DNA of 64,000 bases from Homalodisca vitripennis (taxonomy: Eukaryota > Arthropoda > Insecta > Hemiptera > Cicadellidae). Made by a program: the position numbers and the translations under genes. How positions within the stretch are numbered: the stretch's first letter is position 1; each line of letters starts with the position of its first letter. Location of the stretch: the NCBI RefSeq assembly GCF_021130785.1, contig NW_025776796.1, positions 496,001-560,000 on the forward strand, written 5' to 3'. The notes below the pieces were generated by a model. That model did no database searches, was not told where the DNA came from, and saw only the letters and a program-made list of their open reading frames with translations. Of this stretch, positions 9,779 through 22,024 are shown in pieces.

Positions 9779-12589
9779 GCTCGGAAAATCCCTCATCATT
9801 TTTTGAATTCATTTCTTTAGAAACCAATGACAACAATAATATCGTAACTAGATAGAATAGTTTTCATAAATGAACGGAAAACTTGACACTGCTGTAAGAA
9901 AATTTACAATGACCTTTAAAGGCGATCTTTTTTACGCAGCACTCGGGACCAAATTCCAAAGAGGTACATACCGCAGGGAAGAAGTTGGCAACATACAGTG
10001 AAAAAATTGAGCGAGCGCAGTGAGTTTGTCATAATAGGAAATAGAATCACAAAGCAGTATACGTATATTTGGTGAACTTCACCAAAATATACGCAATTGA
10101 CTATGAGAAAAAGTCACCGAGAAAACATTGCGATCATTTTAAATCTGACGAGGTTTAGCACACTGATTAGGTATATAAATACTGATAAACACTGACATAA
10201 AATATACGGAAATAGGATGATATAATGAACTGTGATTTTAAAGCAAAAGTACCGGATACTGTACTTGAATTAGTGCTACAGATATTCATAGCTTCGAAAA
10301 TAAAACGCTGAGATATAAAAAAAGGCCGTGAACCATGTTGGCCTGCAAATTTAGCATCGAATCCCTCTTAGTAAAACAATCAAACAAATTATACATCAAT
10401 CGGGTCAAATAGTAAATTTCATGTTTTTGTACTTTTGTGTAGGCCCGCATACTTACGTCTACACATTATCTCGAAAACAGTTGACTTACACCGAAGAGAT
10501 TTATCACCAATCTATATATATTGAGTAAGTGGAATTATAAGCTTTTTTAATGCAGTAGGCTTCTCATTCCAACGTAAATATGCGTGTAACTGTCAATCTT
10601 GTCTCAGAGATATTGACATATAGTTAATAGTTGGGTTGGTATTGCTTAAAAGTTTCTCTTAGACATTATGTGCACATGCAAATTAAGTATTATTTGTATT
10701 CCTCCTTTATAAGTTATATATATTTGGTGCAACTGTAAGGATAAAAAATCGATAACGGCGTTTTTTTAAAATTGTTGTTAATATAAACCCTACACATTTT
10801 GACCGAAAAACAGTTTTCTAAAAGAACACCAGATCTCTCTTCTACAGAACATTAAATAAGAGAAGAGGAATTTGAAGTTATACAGTAAAAAGACTCCTGA
10901 CCAGGTTCCAATATAACTAAAAACACTTTTTCACTGTAAGCAATTAAACACAATAGTATTTTTTTTTTTATGAAAAGAGTTGATGTGGAGAATAATGCGT
11001 CGAGCTTAACTGCTAAATCGAGAGGGAACATTGCGGGAGTAATCTACTTTCATAATGTTCTAAGCAACAAATATGTCAATTGAATTAGAGTGTTATTAAC
11101 CAACCAAAGAAATTTTTTTTTTTTTATTTTCAAATATTCTTATTTAATGATTATGATTAACATCCGTTTAGTTTCAGTTTAACCATTATAGGTATCAAAT
11201 ATCACATATGGAAAATACACCAAAAGCTTAAACAAGTATAAAAAAGAACTGATACTTCGTTGAAAGTTGGAGGTTGTTAAAACTGTTTTCGGTTTTTATT
11301 CATCCGTAACTTAGTTTACAGAGTTTTCTTAAACAACTGAGTTGCTGTCTTTTTAATCTACATCTTATGAAAGCGATAACTCTTACACGATAGTCTAAAA
11401 ATAAGAACATTTTACAACATGTTTTAAAACAGCCGCACAGTAAGCTTGTTTTTAGTAAAATGTAAGATCTCGATTTTCCAAGGAGCTAGTGTTTGATTTC
11501 TATAAAAATAATATATGGCGACACCTGCAGTAGTTTATTATCTTCCTTTTTAAGACTTCCAATAATCAAAGTTAAAATAAGTACATGGATTACTTTAATT
11601 ATACTTAGTAAAAAATATTCTAGATATTAACCTCCAATCCATGCTAATGTTCAGAATGGCTACAAATACTCTCCTTGTGTAAATGTATGCAAAATAATTG
11701 AATTTCCATCATTAGTAAGAACAACTCCATACATTCGGTATTTTTAGAGATGTTACTCTCTGTAGATTATGTAAATAACAAAAGGAAATATCTCAAATAT
11801 ATGCTCATATACCAGTATACTCTGATAGTAATTGTACCATTGGTCTGGTCAAATGTTGTCAACTCCAAAGAGGATCTGATTGGTTGTCTGTGTCATGTTT
11901 TTGAGACTGCCGATGTTGAAATTTGGTTGGCTTTATCCTTCTTAATGCTTCAAAACATAAAAAATCGGCCGCCCCTCTAAAGACTAAGAAGAAAAATAAG
12001 GCCTTATTATACGGATGCTCCATTACTATCAAAGTTTTTGCCTGATCTCGCCTTTTCCCACAATTAGACAACCTAGATGAATGATGCCATCGTTTTACGA
12101 ATACTCCAGAAAAATATTAAGAACTCCCTTATCTACAAATGCTCCCAAAAGGTATGAGAACATCTACAATTCAACCTCAGAAATAGCTGTAACTGTCTTT
12201 ACCAAAGCGTGTACTTTTTTTCCCTCTGATTAAATAACAAATCTTTCGTCTTAAAAAGCGATGAACAGTGGGAACTTTTGCAAAGATACTATTCTAAAAA
12301 TATCATTATGAAATTATGTCATAACAAATAACTTATAAGATATATGGTTTTCTCCATAGAATTTATGTGTACTATGGGTGATCAGACAAGTAGAACTTTG
12401 TTCCTTGTTACACTATCGTTGACATAAAAAGGCATAAAAATATTAAAGAATAAGAAACACACATGAAAAATATCTAATAGTTTCTACATACATTATTTCA
12501 TATCTATTGAAACAAAAAAGGACATACAGTAAAGTTTTTTTATCAAGTAATAGAATTGTGAGTATATTAAAGCATTTTCAATGCCGTTC
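9779..12589. other. No recognisable gene; one palindrome inside
   Basis: Long AT-rich stretch. The minus frame 11859-12071 (70 codons, containing A-D-F-L-C-F-E-A-L-R-R-I) and the overlapping plus frame are open, but I cannot assign either. Otherwise nothing beyond the palindrome at 10062-10093. Confidence 0.4.
10062..10093. repeat. 32-bp near-perfect palindrome
   Basis: CGTATATTTGGTGAA, one base, then TTCACCAAAATATACG. The arms differ by a single inserted A. It is isolated in featureless sequence. Confidence 0.85.
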
Positions 12590-12960
12590 AATTTAAAGTA
12601 CGTCAGATAATCACCACATGTAGCACCATGTGATGACCAGTAGCTGGACGACGACCAGGACTTACAGGGTTAAGTTATTTTAATTTTTGAGTTTAATTTT
12701 ACTTTTAGTGACTATTACATACAAGACAAAATACTTAAACAGTTTATATGAAATGATGACCTGAATCCAAAGAAATCGGAATTTTTATATTTATTTTGTT
12801 GAACTTCCCTTTATTTTGGAAATATTTTCACTGTTAACTTTATGGAAAAGCTACAAGCTTGTTTTGTTGTTGTTTAAATCCTATCTGTACACAAAGCTTG
12901 CAGGGACTATCGGGTTCAATCATTTTCAAAATAGGTAAAACTCACAGAAGTTTTGGAACT
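12590..12960 (-). repeat. DR1 dispersed repeat, reverse copy 1
   Basis: Read on the minus strand, it contains module A (at about 12878-12915, GTGTACAGATAGGATTTAAA) and then module C (AATAACTTAACCCTGTAAGT, followed by CCTGGTCGTCGTCC) at about 12640-12680. Divergence from other copies is high. Confidence 0.55.
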
Positions 12961-14589
12961 GTTTTACATAGTTGATGACGAATATTTAATTTTGCATGAG
13001 AAACATTTCTTAACGTACGTCGTCTAGCAACTTTCTGAACTTTCTTGTTAGGTTAAATATTGAATTTAGCCAAAACTGGTGTATGTTTCCTGACAAACAT
13101 CAATAATACCCAGCTAATACAAGTTTAATGTTTAAAACTCGGAAATTTAAATACGCGTTCAAAAAGTTTTGTAGAAATACACAGACTATAATTCATACCT
13201 TATTCTGTTAGTTACGTAAAACCAGCAGTACGTTGCGCACGCATCCCCAGTACAAGAGATAAGACATGTCAAATTAAAATGATACAGTCATAACAATTCT
13301 TAATAATATTCAATTGTCATTTTCTATTATTATTCTCGCCGTAATTACAAATAATTTACCTTCTGTGTCATAGCAAACTATAAAGAATCACTCTCATATA
13401 CAGATGCGTCTAGACGTACTGACACTCAACTTAGTTCATTAGTGAACTAAGTTGAGTTTACACCGTTGTCAAGTAAACCATTACCAGAACTACCCCAGTC
13501 CACAACTTCTTTAGTAATGTGAATTAAAACCACAGTCACGGAATTGACTAGTGCACCTCTGAAGAGAGCAGTAAACTGTGTGATAGGATTGTCTTTGAGT
13601 TAACCCGGATCATGCTCTTGCCTTTGTCACCTTTGGAAGAGGGTATCATTGGGGACCATTGGTCCTTTTTTGCTGAGGAGGCTCTACCATGGAGTTGATG
13701 TCTCAAGTTAAGTTGTAAATTTTGTTGCTGGCAGGTGACAGAATTGTGGACCACAACTGGAGAGGTTCGATGTGAGGGGATATGGTTATGAATGCAGTGC
13801 AGAATAAAGTTTGGAGAGTCTTGTGGTCCAGAGCTAAAGCTATTGTATTGGCTGTATGTCTCTGGGATTAGACCTGGACTAACGTTTGGGGTTTTGTCTA
13901 GTGGTTAAATGCTGCATCCTAAGAACAATCTGTCTGCCAAATACCGAACTAACCCAGCAGAAACGGTTACTGACTTAGATGGTTGTTGTAATCTTACTCG
14001 TATGTGCATTGCATTCAGTTTATAACCAGGAGGATAGTTTACTCATTTCGGTAGGAAGTGCCATATCTAATCTTACGCTATAAATTAGTTGTATATGGTG
14101 TCTTAATATTATTAGTAAAATAATATTACGTTCACAAAAACAATCAAATTTATTATTTTCGTAAATGGTGAGAAAAATAGCGACACATAAAAATATTTTT
14201 TATATTAACACAGTTAAGCTTTTAAAACTAAAAAAAAAAAAAAAACAATTTCCACCTCTTGTATAATTAATAAAGTTCTTAAATTAAAATATAAATCTCC
14301 CAATTGACTTTAAAATATAGCTATGAATTCATTTGTAGCGATTTCATTTCTTTCCTGCAACCTGTTACGCCGAAAGAGGCTCTTAACGTTTCGAATAGAA
14401 GTTTAGCTTCAACCTCTTTATGAGAGACTTGGTAATACATGCTGTTTGTTAAGTAATTTAGCAGCATTGTACGTGGTAATCTGACATTAAGTAATTCTTA
14501 ACATCATTGATAACTTATAGAGTAGTTCAGTTCCGATGAATATTTTTATTTAAAAGAACTATTATCTGTTTTATTCTTAACTAACAGGA
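12961..14589. other. No recognisable gene; one palindrome inside
   Basis: AT-rich, with a moderately GC-richer patch at 13540-13960 whose frames are not recognisable. It contains the palindrome at 13424-13457 and an A15 run near 14230. Confidence 0.4.
13424..13457. repeat. 34-bp perfect hairpin-forming palindrome
   Basis: ACTCAACTTAGTTCA, a four-base loop TTAG, then TGAACTAAGTTGAGT. Arms of 15 bp match completely. No T-run follows it and no gene adjoins it. Confidence 0.92.
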
Positions 14590-16290
14590 ACAAAGTGACT
14601 CTTAGATACGTTTTAAATTTATTTAAAAAATGGAATTTTTGAGGATAATTAATTTCATTAAAACTGTACTGTTTGATAAATTAAATGTTTAATAACTACA
14701 AGATGTGTTACAAAATGAAAAAAAAAAATTGTACAGTAACAGAAAACAAAAGAGGAATATAAATTTAATTCTGAATGTCTGTAAAGGTTAACTTCAGACC
14801 TCTGGTGATGGTTTCAGAAACTAATTGGTTAAATCACAATAACAGACTATAAATCTACTCAAATCTGTATAATATAGTTATTATTTTATTGAGTGTAAAC
14901 AATTAAATGTTATTAATATATGAATTGTAATCTTAAGTCAACTAGCAATCGCTTATTTCAAATCATGTTCAATATTGCACTGTTATTAATTGCCTGAGTG
15001 ATATCTCTAAGTCGTATTTAAGTAAATAATTCTCCAAGTAGTCCTTACACTATTTATTAGATATGTATGAACGGATATTATACAGCTTTTTCCTACAATT
15101 ACAATGGACGGCACCTCCCGAACATACTGGACATCGGTCTGGCTGGCTCGCTGGACGGACACATCGAGGTGTTTGCAGTGTCTGATCTCTCGTCAGACAA
15201 CGTGCCAGTTGTCTTCGACCTCTCGGACGACGGAGCGCCATCATATCCTCCTACTCGTCCCACCAAGATCAACTGGCACCACTTCAACTGCAAACCACCT
15301 CGCTGACAGACATCGGCCACCACCAACTCCTACCGAGCCATCGGACCAGCTAGACCGACAAGTGCACGACTTGACTTCCATCCTCCAAGAAGCTATGAAG
15401 GCCTCGTCATCTCCTCTCTCCCGGACTGACATCACTCCACCTCTACCCGAGGAGTTGAGAGAGTAGATTCGCCCTCGTCGCAGACTGCGAAGGGAGTATC
15501 AGCAGTCCCGACGTCCCCACGCCAAGCAGACCTTCAACCGCCAGGGCAGGAAGTGCTCTCGTCTCCCGGCTGAACACAGAGCGCCTGCGTGGGATGACTT
15601 TGTGGAACATAAAGCTGACGGTGGTGTCGGCGGCATCTGGAAAATCTCCAGGGCACTTCGAGGAGAGAAGAAGACCAACCGACCACTTCATGGACAGCGA
15701 TTCTCCCTGTATTATTTGGGTACAGAGCGGATTATAAACAGGCTAAAACACAAGTTTTGCAGTTAATAAGAACATTACGACAACCTTAATAAACCTAGAC
15801 ACAAACTCAACGAAATAAGAACACTTAAACTACTACTATACTACATTTGACTGTTCCGGTGTTCTGTCACTAAAACTAGGATGTGTAAATTGCTTTGTTA
15901 GTGAGAGATCGAGGAGCAGATTCTGTGATTTCCAAAGAAATAATATAAGTAACTCATCTGTAAGATCTGGTCCTGGTCCTGGCCATGATGTATCCTGGAA
16001 GAGTTTTCTGGATGTGCTCAAAATAAAACAATTTTGATCATAAACTTAGCTATAGAAAAATTACTGACTAAAATGTTGTATCTTGTTGTTTCTACGGATA
16101 CACATAATTTTTATATATTGTTCTGTTGGGCATGTTTTAGCTGTTTCCTTATTTAATTTTAACCTTAACTTGTGTAGGCACGTATTATCTTGTGTCAGGA
16201 ATATTACTGAAATGCGACAAAATTTCCCGTTATATGATTATATAACCGTACGTTTTATAGTTACAAATTTATAAAAAAATATACATATAA
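14590..16290 (+). repeat. DR1 dispersed repeat, forward copy 2 (interrupted)
   Basis: Modules in order: U (ACCTCTGGTGATGGTTTC at about 14796, then ACTCAAATCTGTATAAT), and E-like (TATCTCTAAGTCGTATTTAAG at about 15001, continuing ATATGTATGAACGG). Then comes a foreign insert from about 15080 to 15695. Next are A (GATTCTCCCTGTATTATTT at about 15700), C (GTAACTCATCTGTAAGATC at about 15949 with three CCTGG units) and D (TTGTTTCTACGGATAC at about 16086). The insert separates E from A, which are adjacent in the copies near 31000 and 37000. Confidence 0.65.
15095..15690 (+). pseudogene. Jockey-like LINE ORF2, internal fragment
   Basis: This covers the end of the apurinic endonuclease domain and the linker before the reverse transcriptase. 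One frame reads L-D-I-G-L-A-G-S-L-D-G-H and D-L-S-S-D-N-V-P-V-V-F-D-L, the S-S-D-H-x-P endonuclease signature with His replaced by Asn. Other frames continue W-H-H-F-N-C, a Pro-rich piece, and then R-R-R-L-R-R-E-Y-Q-Q-S-R, the arginine-rich linker typical of Jockey ORF2. There are frameshifts at about 15290-15310 and an in-frame stop near 15466. GC content is much higher than in the flanks. Both the 5' and the 3' end of the LINE are absent, which is unusual because simple 5' truncation would leave the 3' tail. Confidence 0.72.
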
Positions 16291-16323
16291 CATACTTGTT
16301 TGGAAAATCAACCCAAAGACACG

Positions 16324-16373
16324 TGTGCCATGACATTTTATAATACAGTGTGCCATGACATTTTATAATACAG
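16324..16373. repeat. 25-bp direct tandem duplication
   Basis: TGTGCCATGACATTTTATAA plus TACAG occurs twice back to back with no mismatch. Confidence 0.95.
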
Positions 16374-17391
16374 CCACATCTACAAAACCTACATAAGTTC
16401 TACAACATATTTAATTCTATTATTCTGTAATATTGTACTTTTAAATGTTAATCAAGAATTATTTTAAAGGTGTTTCACGAATTTATAACTAATAATATTA
16501 TATAAATACTTCAAACCAGATTATTCTACCTTTTATGCAGAGTTATTATATTACAGTTCTGAAGCATATAGGTATATGAATCATTCAGTTTTAATTTCGA
16601 AAGTACAAACAATTTAATGTTTATATCGATATGATCAAACATATATTGAGTTTTTACGTCCATACGGTATTATGGCGTTAATATGTCTGTTTTTAATTTA
16701 TACGCTACCTCACGTGATACTAAGTGTTTATAATTTCCCCTTTTATACAAGTAACAAATATGTAAATGCAAGCCCGAATTGTTTTATTTTCTTGTAGCGA
16801 TTGTTGTCACCAAATCTTTAACAACTATGGGTTAGCTAATTTGTAATTTTACGTGCTAGTATGACGATACGTGTATGGGATATCTATAAACCTACTATTT
16901 CTGGGTTAAAACACTTCTGTTTCAAATTGTTTGTATTTTTAATGTCAAATGTTAATTTTTTCTAAATTTCTCGTTTAAGAATATATACAGGTTAAATAAG
17001 TAGGCCTAAGAAGCCTATTTCTATAAAACATGTCTGATTCCAAAGTTTTTAATTAATTTCCTACATTAACAAAAACCTGATATCCAGAAGTGACTTACCA
17101 TTCAATAGACCAAATTTGGTGAGATTTAACTAGTCCCTCGTGTAAGACATACGTAAATATTAGTATAACAAAATTCATAGAATCAATGTACAGATAGTTG
17201 CTGGAAAGGAATTCTTGTATTACAATTCGATACAAACATCCTCCGGATGTAAGTGGATACGCACATCCGCCCAGACACCGATGAGGAACAAACAGGAAAT
17301 GCTTGTTTAAGCAGCGGAAATGCTTATTTCCAAAAATCATGCGACGATGTAAGGGACAGCCATACTGATATGAAAATTTGGTACTCACCAA
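16374..17391. other. No recognisable feature
   Basis: AT-rich. The minus-strand frame at 17095-17391 begins at the splice-donor-like site of the candidate exon below and is probably intronic read-through. Confidence 0.4.
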
Positions 17392-17555
17392 TTATGATGG
17401 AGAGATTTGGTATAGGCGTGGTCATTGGAGAGCTGGCGGGGGTAACAACATCAAAAACCACCACAACGAGGGAGAAGAGGAAGTCGAGGACGGGATTTGA
17501 AAAGCGACGTTCGGGAGTGCCAGTGCTTGTGTTCCTGTGCGGGGAAAATCTTTAG
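17392..17555 (-). other. Candidate 5' exon on the minus strand (weak)
   Basis: A GC-richer island ends, on the minus strand, at a strong donor-like sequence (ATAATTG/GTGAGTACC). The last ATG before it gives M-T-T-P-I-P-N-L-S-I-I-I-G. The same frame is open upstream and reads V-L-D-F-L-F-S-L-V-V-V-V-F-D-V-V, hydrophobic like a signal peptide but without an initiator Met. The plus strand is also open over 17253-17555, so coding direction is not settled. I recognise no family. A first exon or 5' UTR of a host gene running leftwards is one reading. Confidence 0.2.
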
Positions 17556-17559
17556 GCGT

Positions 17560-18744
17560 AATAAGTGTAAAGTGCAGAAAAATTTAAGTTAAGAAAATTT
17601 TTTATTTAAGTTTAGGAACGTAGTATTATATATCAGGGTTCACTAATCAGTTTAATACGTCCAATTTACAATTCCAAGGTACCTGTACCTAAAGTAATGA
17701 AAAGAAAAGATTTTAATGTGTAGAAATCAAAATGAATAGTTTAATATTGAAATTCATGTTTTATTATTTCATATATTTTATTTAAATGTTCTCAATTTGG
17801 AAAATTTAATATTAAACATAATTGGTATTAAAGTTTGTGTTCAATATGTTGGTTGATGACATCCATTATTATTTTAAAGTTTAATCAATATAGTAATATG
17901 CTATTACAAATAAAATATGTGTTAGTTCATTTGAGGGTGTTGTATTGCCAATCTAAACTATTATTAAATCCTATCACAGCAGCCCTTGCTCATAATATGT
18001 TATATTTCACAACCTTAATCTAAACAAAACCAACCACACAAATCTTACACTCGAGTTGTGGGCGGTACTTTTGGTAGATAACTTATTGAATAAACTGGAC
18101 TCAAGCGCCTCAAAAGAAGAAGCTTGTAATAATTAAATTTCAAATACAAAGCATGATAGCATTTAAAAGGTATCTACAATATGACCACTGATATTTCAAA
18201 CATCAAGTTAGCTACAGTTTTTATTGCTATATTTGAGCTCACTCTCTCCTCCGAAAGTTAATTATTTGCAGGTCTTGGAAATTACACATAAAAACCTCAG
18301 CGCACCCTTTTAGGCGACACTTTTGGTAGCCTTATTGTGTAACCTTTTAATATACCTGTGATGGTAACGATTCCATTGAGTACGTAAAGGTTATTCAAAA
18401 GCCTTCTATTTAATACCTAGTCTACATGAGAGAGACGAAAGAGTAGTTTCATGTCAAGTAATCGTCAAAATGGAAGTAAAACGAGACATATTCAAATTCA
18501 TATCAAGCGTACAGTTGCGCAAGGAATTTTATTGCGCCAAATCTTTTTTTGTGTATGCACAGTTATTGTACTGGAGTGAATATGGCCGTTTTTTGAATAC
18601 TATGCTACATAAAATTGGTGATTATCTGGACTAAAGTTATCTTATTGAGGTACAAAAATCAAAAACCCATCTTTTACAAGTAAGTTTAAAAACATTGCTT
18701 ACGAGTGCACTGATATTGAATTTTCGGATTTCAAAAATTACTAC
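17560..18744. other. No recognisable feature
   Basis: AT-rich, with no convincing frame, RNA or repeat seen. Confidence 0.4.
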
Positions 18745-19190
18745 ACAATGCCAAAATTCTTTTAAAAAGTACAGTGCTCCGACTCCCAGTGCTTTCCTTT
18801 CAGCTCTCTCTTCAGTCGTACAAAAAAGCACAAGGAACAATGTCATGGCTGTAAGTAGGCTGGGGCACCAAGGGGTTCTTGTTCTGGGTAGGGTAGTTGG
18901 TAACGTCGAAGGCCGTGTGGCTGGAGGCATTTCCGTGGTGGAGTTTGAAGATGACTTTAATATCAGGCCTGATGCGAGTGATCCGGCGCTTCAGTCTTGA
19001 GCAACTCCGGATAAAAGACTGCGGTGACAGTTTTTCCTACAGATAGAAACTCAAAATACACGGTTTCTCAAACGTCACTGAAGAAAAACAGCATTGTTTT
19101 GATACGAGACTTGCTCATGTGCACGTTTTTGGTTTTCGAGAGGTTTTGTGTATTCGGAGCTCTGCCTTTTTGATTCTGGATTTAAATATA
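18745..19190 (-). pseudogene. mariner-family transposase, C-terminal two-thirds, decayed
   Basis: Minus-strand reading gives, in order, P-E-S-K-R-Q-S-S-E-Y (about 19180-19150), M-S-K-S-R-I-K-T-M-L-F-F-F-S-D-V (about 19110-19065) and V-Y-F-E-F-L-S-V-G-K-T-V. Then follow L-H-H-G-N-A-S-S-H-T-A (about 18930), P-Q-P-T-Y-S-H-D-I-V-P-C (about 18860) and L-K-R-E-L-K-G-K-H-W-E-S (about 18810-18780). These match the mariner transposase catalytic region. The second catalytic Asp, normally in H-H-D-N-A, is Gly here. There is a stop near 19065 and frameshifts near 19000 and 18820. Terminal inverted repeats were not found. The mariner call is strong and the copy is certainly dead. Confidence 0.85.
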
Positions 19191-19449
19191 TACTGATGAT
19201 ATTGTATAACACAAATTGCCAAAGAAGATGCGTGCTTCCGTTATTCAGCACACCAGCAGGGTGCCCTATCGATTTAGGTGTTTAGCTGACGCATTACTCC
19301 CCAAAAGTACTTTTTTTATTTCGTCATGAAACCTAAATTTAATTAAAATCAGTTACAAAGTAAAATTTAAATATTTAAATGTAGTAATATAATCGAATTA
19401 GACATTCCTAGTACTGAATAATTTAAATTGGCCCGTTATTATATCTTGT
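19191..19449. other. No recognisable feature
   Basis: Short AT-rich stretch between the mariner remnant and a DR1 copy. It may hold the N-terminal part of the transposase beyond recognition. Confidence 0.35.
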
Positions 19450-20290
19450 ACTGCGAAAGAGAGCTCTGGCGTGAGTTTCTATAACTATTAGAATGAGTTA
19501 AAACTTCTAGAACATATTAATTTCAAAATATTTTGGAACTAAGTTTTTAATTATTGAATCATAACATTTAAACAAAAACGAGTTACTATTTTTATGTGTT
19601 AAATAAAAAGCATTGACTAATTTAAACTCGTTATGAATATTGTGCTCACTACAAATGCTAGAAAGATTGCTGGAAAACACAACTAACAAAATGTTTCTCT
19701 TTAACAGTTATATATATTTTTGATAAAACTACGAGAAAACTTCCAATACAGTATATGGTAGTGACTGACTCGTACCAAATCATGTAATCTGATTCTCCCT
19801 GTACTATTTGGGTACTAAGGGGATTATAAATAGCACCAAACACAAATTTGTAGCTTTTACACAAAATACAACAATTACGTTTATTAACTAAAATTTATTT
19901 AGTACTTTTTAGCACTACATATGAAATATTCCGGTATTTTGTGTTGTAAATAATATTAGCTAAACTAGGATGTAAACTGCTTTTGGTAACGATAAATAGT
20001 AAGTAAACTATGATTTATATTGAATTAAAGTAACTCATCATTGTAAGTCCTGGTCTGCTTATGGCCATCACATCGTGTTCCTGGTGCTATTTCCTCGACT
20101 AGCTGTGAGTTGAACGAAGTTTTAAAATGCAGTGACATAACACTTTAGAATTATTTAAAATCGTTAAATTATAAATGCTACGTTGTTTCCATGGATATAA
20201 AATAATATTTTACGTAAAATGCTGCTTTCGTTTCACCTGCCCCTTATATTGCTGACGTCACACCTATTAATAACAATAAACAAAACGCTT
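19450..20290 (+). repeat. DR1 dispersed repeat, forward copy 3
   Basis: Carries U (GAGCTCTGGCGTGAGTTTC at about 19461), A (GATTCTCCCTGTACTATTT at about 19790), C (GTAACTCATCATTGTAAGTC at about 20030, followed by CACATCGTGTTCCTGG) and D (TTGTTTCCATGGATAT at about 20184). It runs through TTTCACCTGCCCC to about 20290. This is the clearest copy for the A-to-D part. Confidence 0.7.
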
Positions 20291-22024
20291 GTTATCTGAT
20301 TACGGCAACACGTACATTTTAATGTGACAAACATGTGAATAAAACATAATTAGAAAGGTTATAATGAGATACTTACATGTCTAAGTTTACGATATTTATG
20401 CTACAATAATAGTGTTTAGATACAAGATCTAGGTAAACTATTAGAAATGACATTTTATACTATTGCTAATTCGTATATAATAGTGCAGTTTTGAAATTCT
20501 AAAAACCATTATATCAAATAAGACAACTTTAATGCTTCACTAATCATATTTGAGTTTATATTTTCAATCCAAACTTTTAGATTTTTAATAGTCACGCTAA
20601 CCCTATTGGACATATTAAATTTGATATGTTTATTACTTAGATAAAAAAAGTCTGCGTATTAAAATTTTAAAGTATTGCCTACAAGGTTTCATGAAATTAA
20701 CTTCCAAATTAAAAATAAAGTATTTTGCCGCTAACCGTGGTACAGAACAAAATGTATTCTAGTATTTGGTATATCCACAAGTAAATATCATTTGTCGTAG
20801 TAGGGGTAAATAGTAATGACAAGTACGATATGCTATATAGATGGCGTATAGATGGCAGCTATAACATATTAAACGAATTTGAATATTATACTATCTTATA
20901 ATATACTTATGTTTTGCTTTTTGGACCTTTCCCAAAACGCATTTAATAAGCGAGTGTCTCAATAGGCAACACAGTAACATTGTGAGATATTTCTGTATGT
21001 CGATGTATTATCATGTGTAATAATTTCCTTATCTTGTAAATAAAAATGAATCGCAAAATGTGTTGCTAAGCGAAAATCTTGAGAACACCTGGACCACTTA
21101 GGTCGATATAATAAAAACTTCTTGATGACTATTAAATTCTTCTAAACTTGTAATACATTCGTCACTCAAAAAATTTACAAAGTTCTTATAGCTTGTTTTT
21201 TTTATTCAATTTTCTAAATTCAAAACTTACACATTCTAATATGATCTGGCAATTGTTCACTTTAATTTATCTTCAAAATTTAATTCAATTTTGTTAATAA
21301 TTTTCTTTTCTTTACTTTAAATATTATTTCTTTTCAGTGTTATAATTTTTTAATATTACTTCTTTTCAGTGTTAGAGAATTAAACAATTCTTCAGTGTTA
21401 TAGACTTAAAATTGATGAAAGCATCCGCAGGTTCGATGACGATTAGCAAGAATAACTCTAAGCACTTTCAAAGACTTTACTCGTTACTGCTACTACTGAT
21501 CAACTGAGACGGGAGGCACGGCACGTCTACCTCACCCCACCTCTCAATTTCGTTATCAAACACTCCCATCTGCGATGTGCGCCTCCCTGATAGAAGCCTC
21601 TTTTGTAATGTCCAGTCCTTATCATTCTTCTGGGCCTACTCCTTCCACGGGTAATCCAGTTACCCTAAAATTATTATTTAATACAATCGGTACAACTCTT
21701 TTAGAATAATTAAGGACAAAAGAAGTGTAACAATGTTGTTGGCTGAGGCTCAAGATGACATTACTAAACGAAGTAGTTAGCTGAATAACATAATGATAAT
21801 TAAGAGTGTTAAGTATTATTGCCTTAAATAACTTGTTTTTTTATTGCCTAATATGAAAAGGCTACTTTTATTGAACAATAATTATGTATATATGTTTTGG
21901 GCAATTTATACTCTATATTTGCCTTTATTTTACTAAACTGTATATACTGCATTAATTCTATATCTCTTTCTGCGGCCTAATGCCTACAATACCATTCCTT
22001 ACTGGATAAAAATATTCACGTACA
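20291..22024. other. No recognisable gene
   Basis: AT-rich, with a three-fold CTTTTCAGTGTTA/TTCAGTGTTA motif near 21335-21400 and a GC-richer patch at 21420-21650 that shows no family resemblance. Confidence 0.4.

Noticed and set aside
9377..10333. TTCACGGCC near 9383 mirrored by GGCCGTGAA near 10324 as a possible TIR pair
   Set aside because: Only nine bases match, the adjoining T/A runs lie on the opposite side at the two ends, and no target duplication is present.
11859..12071. 70-codon minus frame containing A-D-F-L-C-F-E-A-L-R-R-I
   Set aside because: Vaguely protein-like, but I cannot tie it to a family, and the opposite strand is open too; noted only as unassigned.
15050..15435. Minus-strand frames over the Jockey fragment
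   Set aside because: High GC content opens all frames; only the plus strand gives endonuclease and linker motifs.
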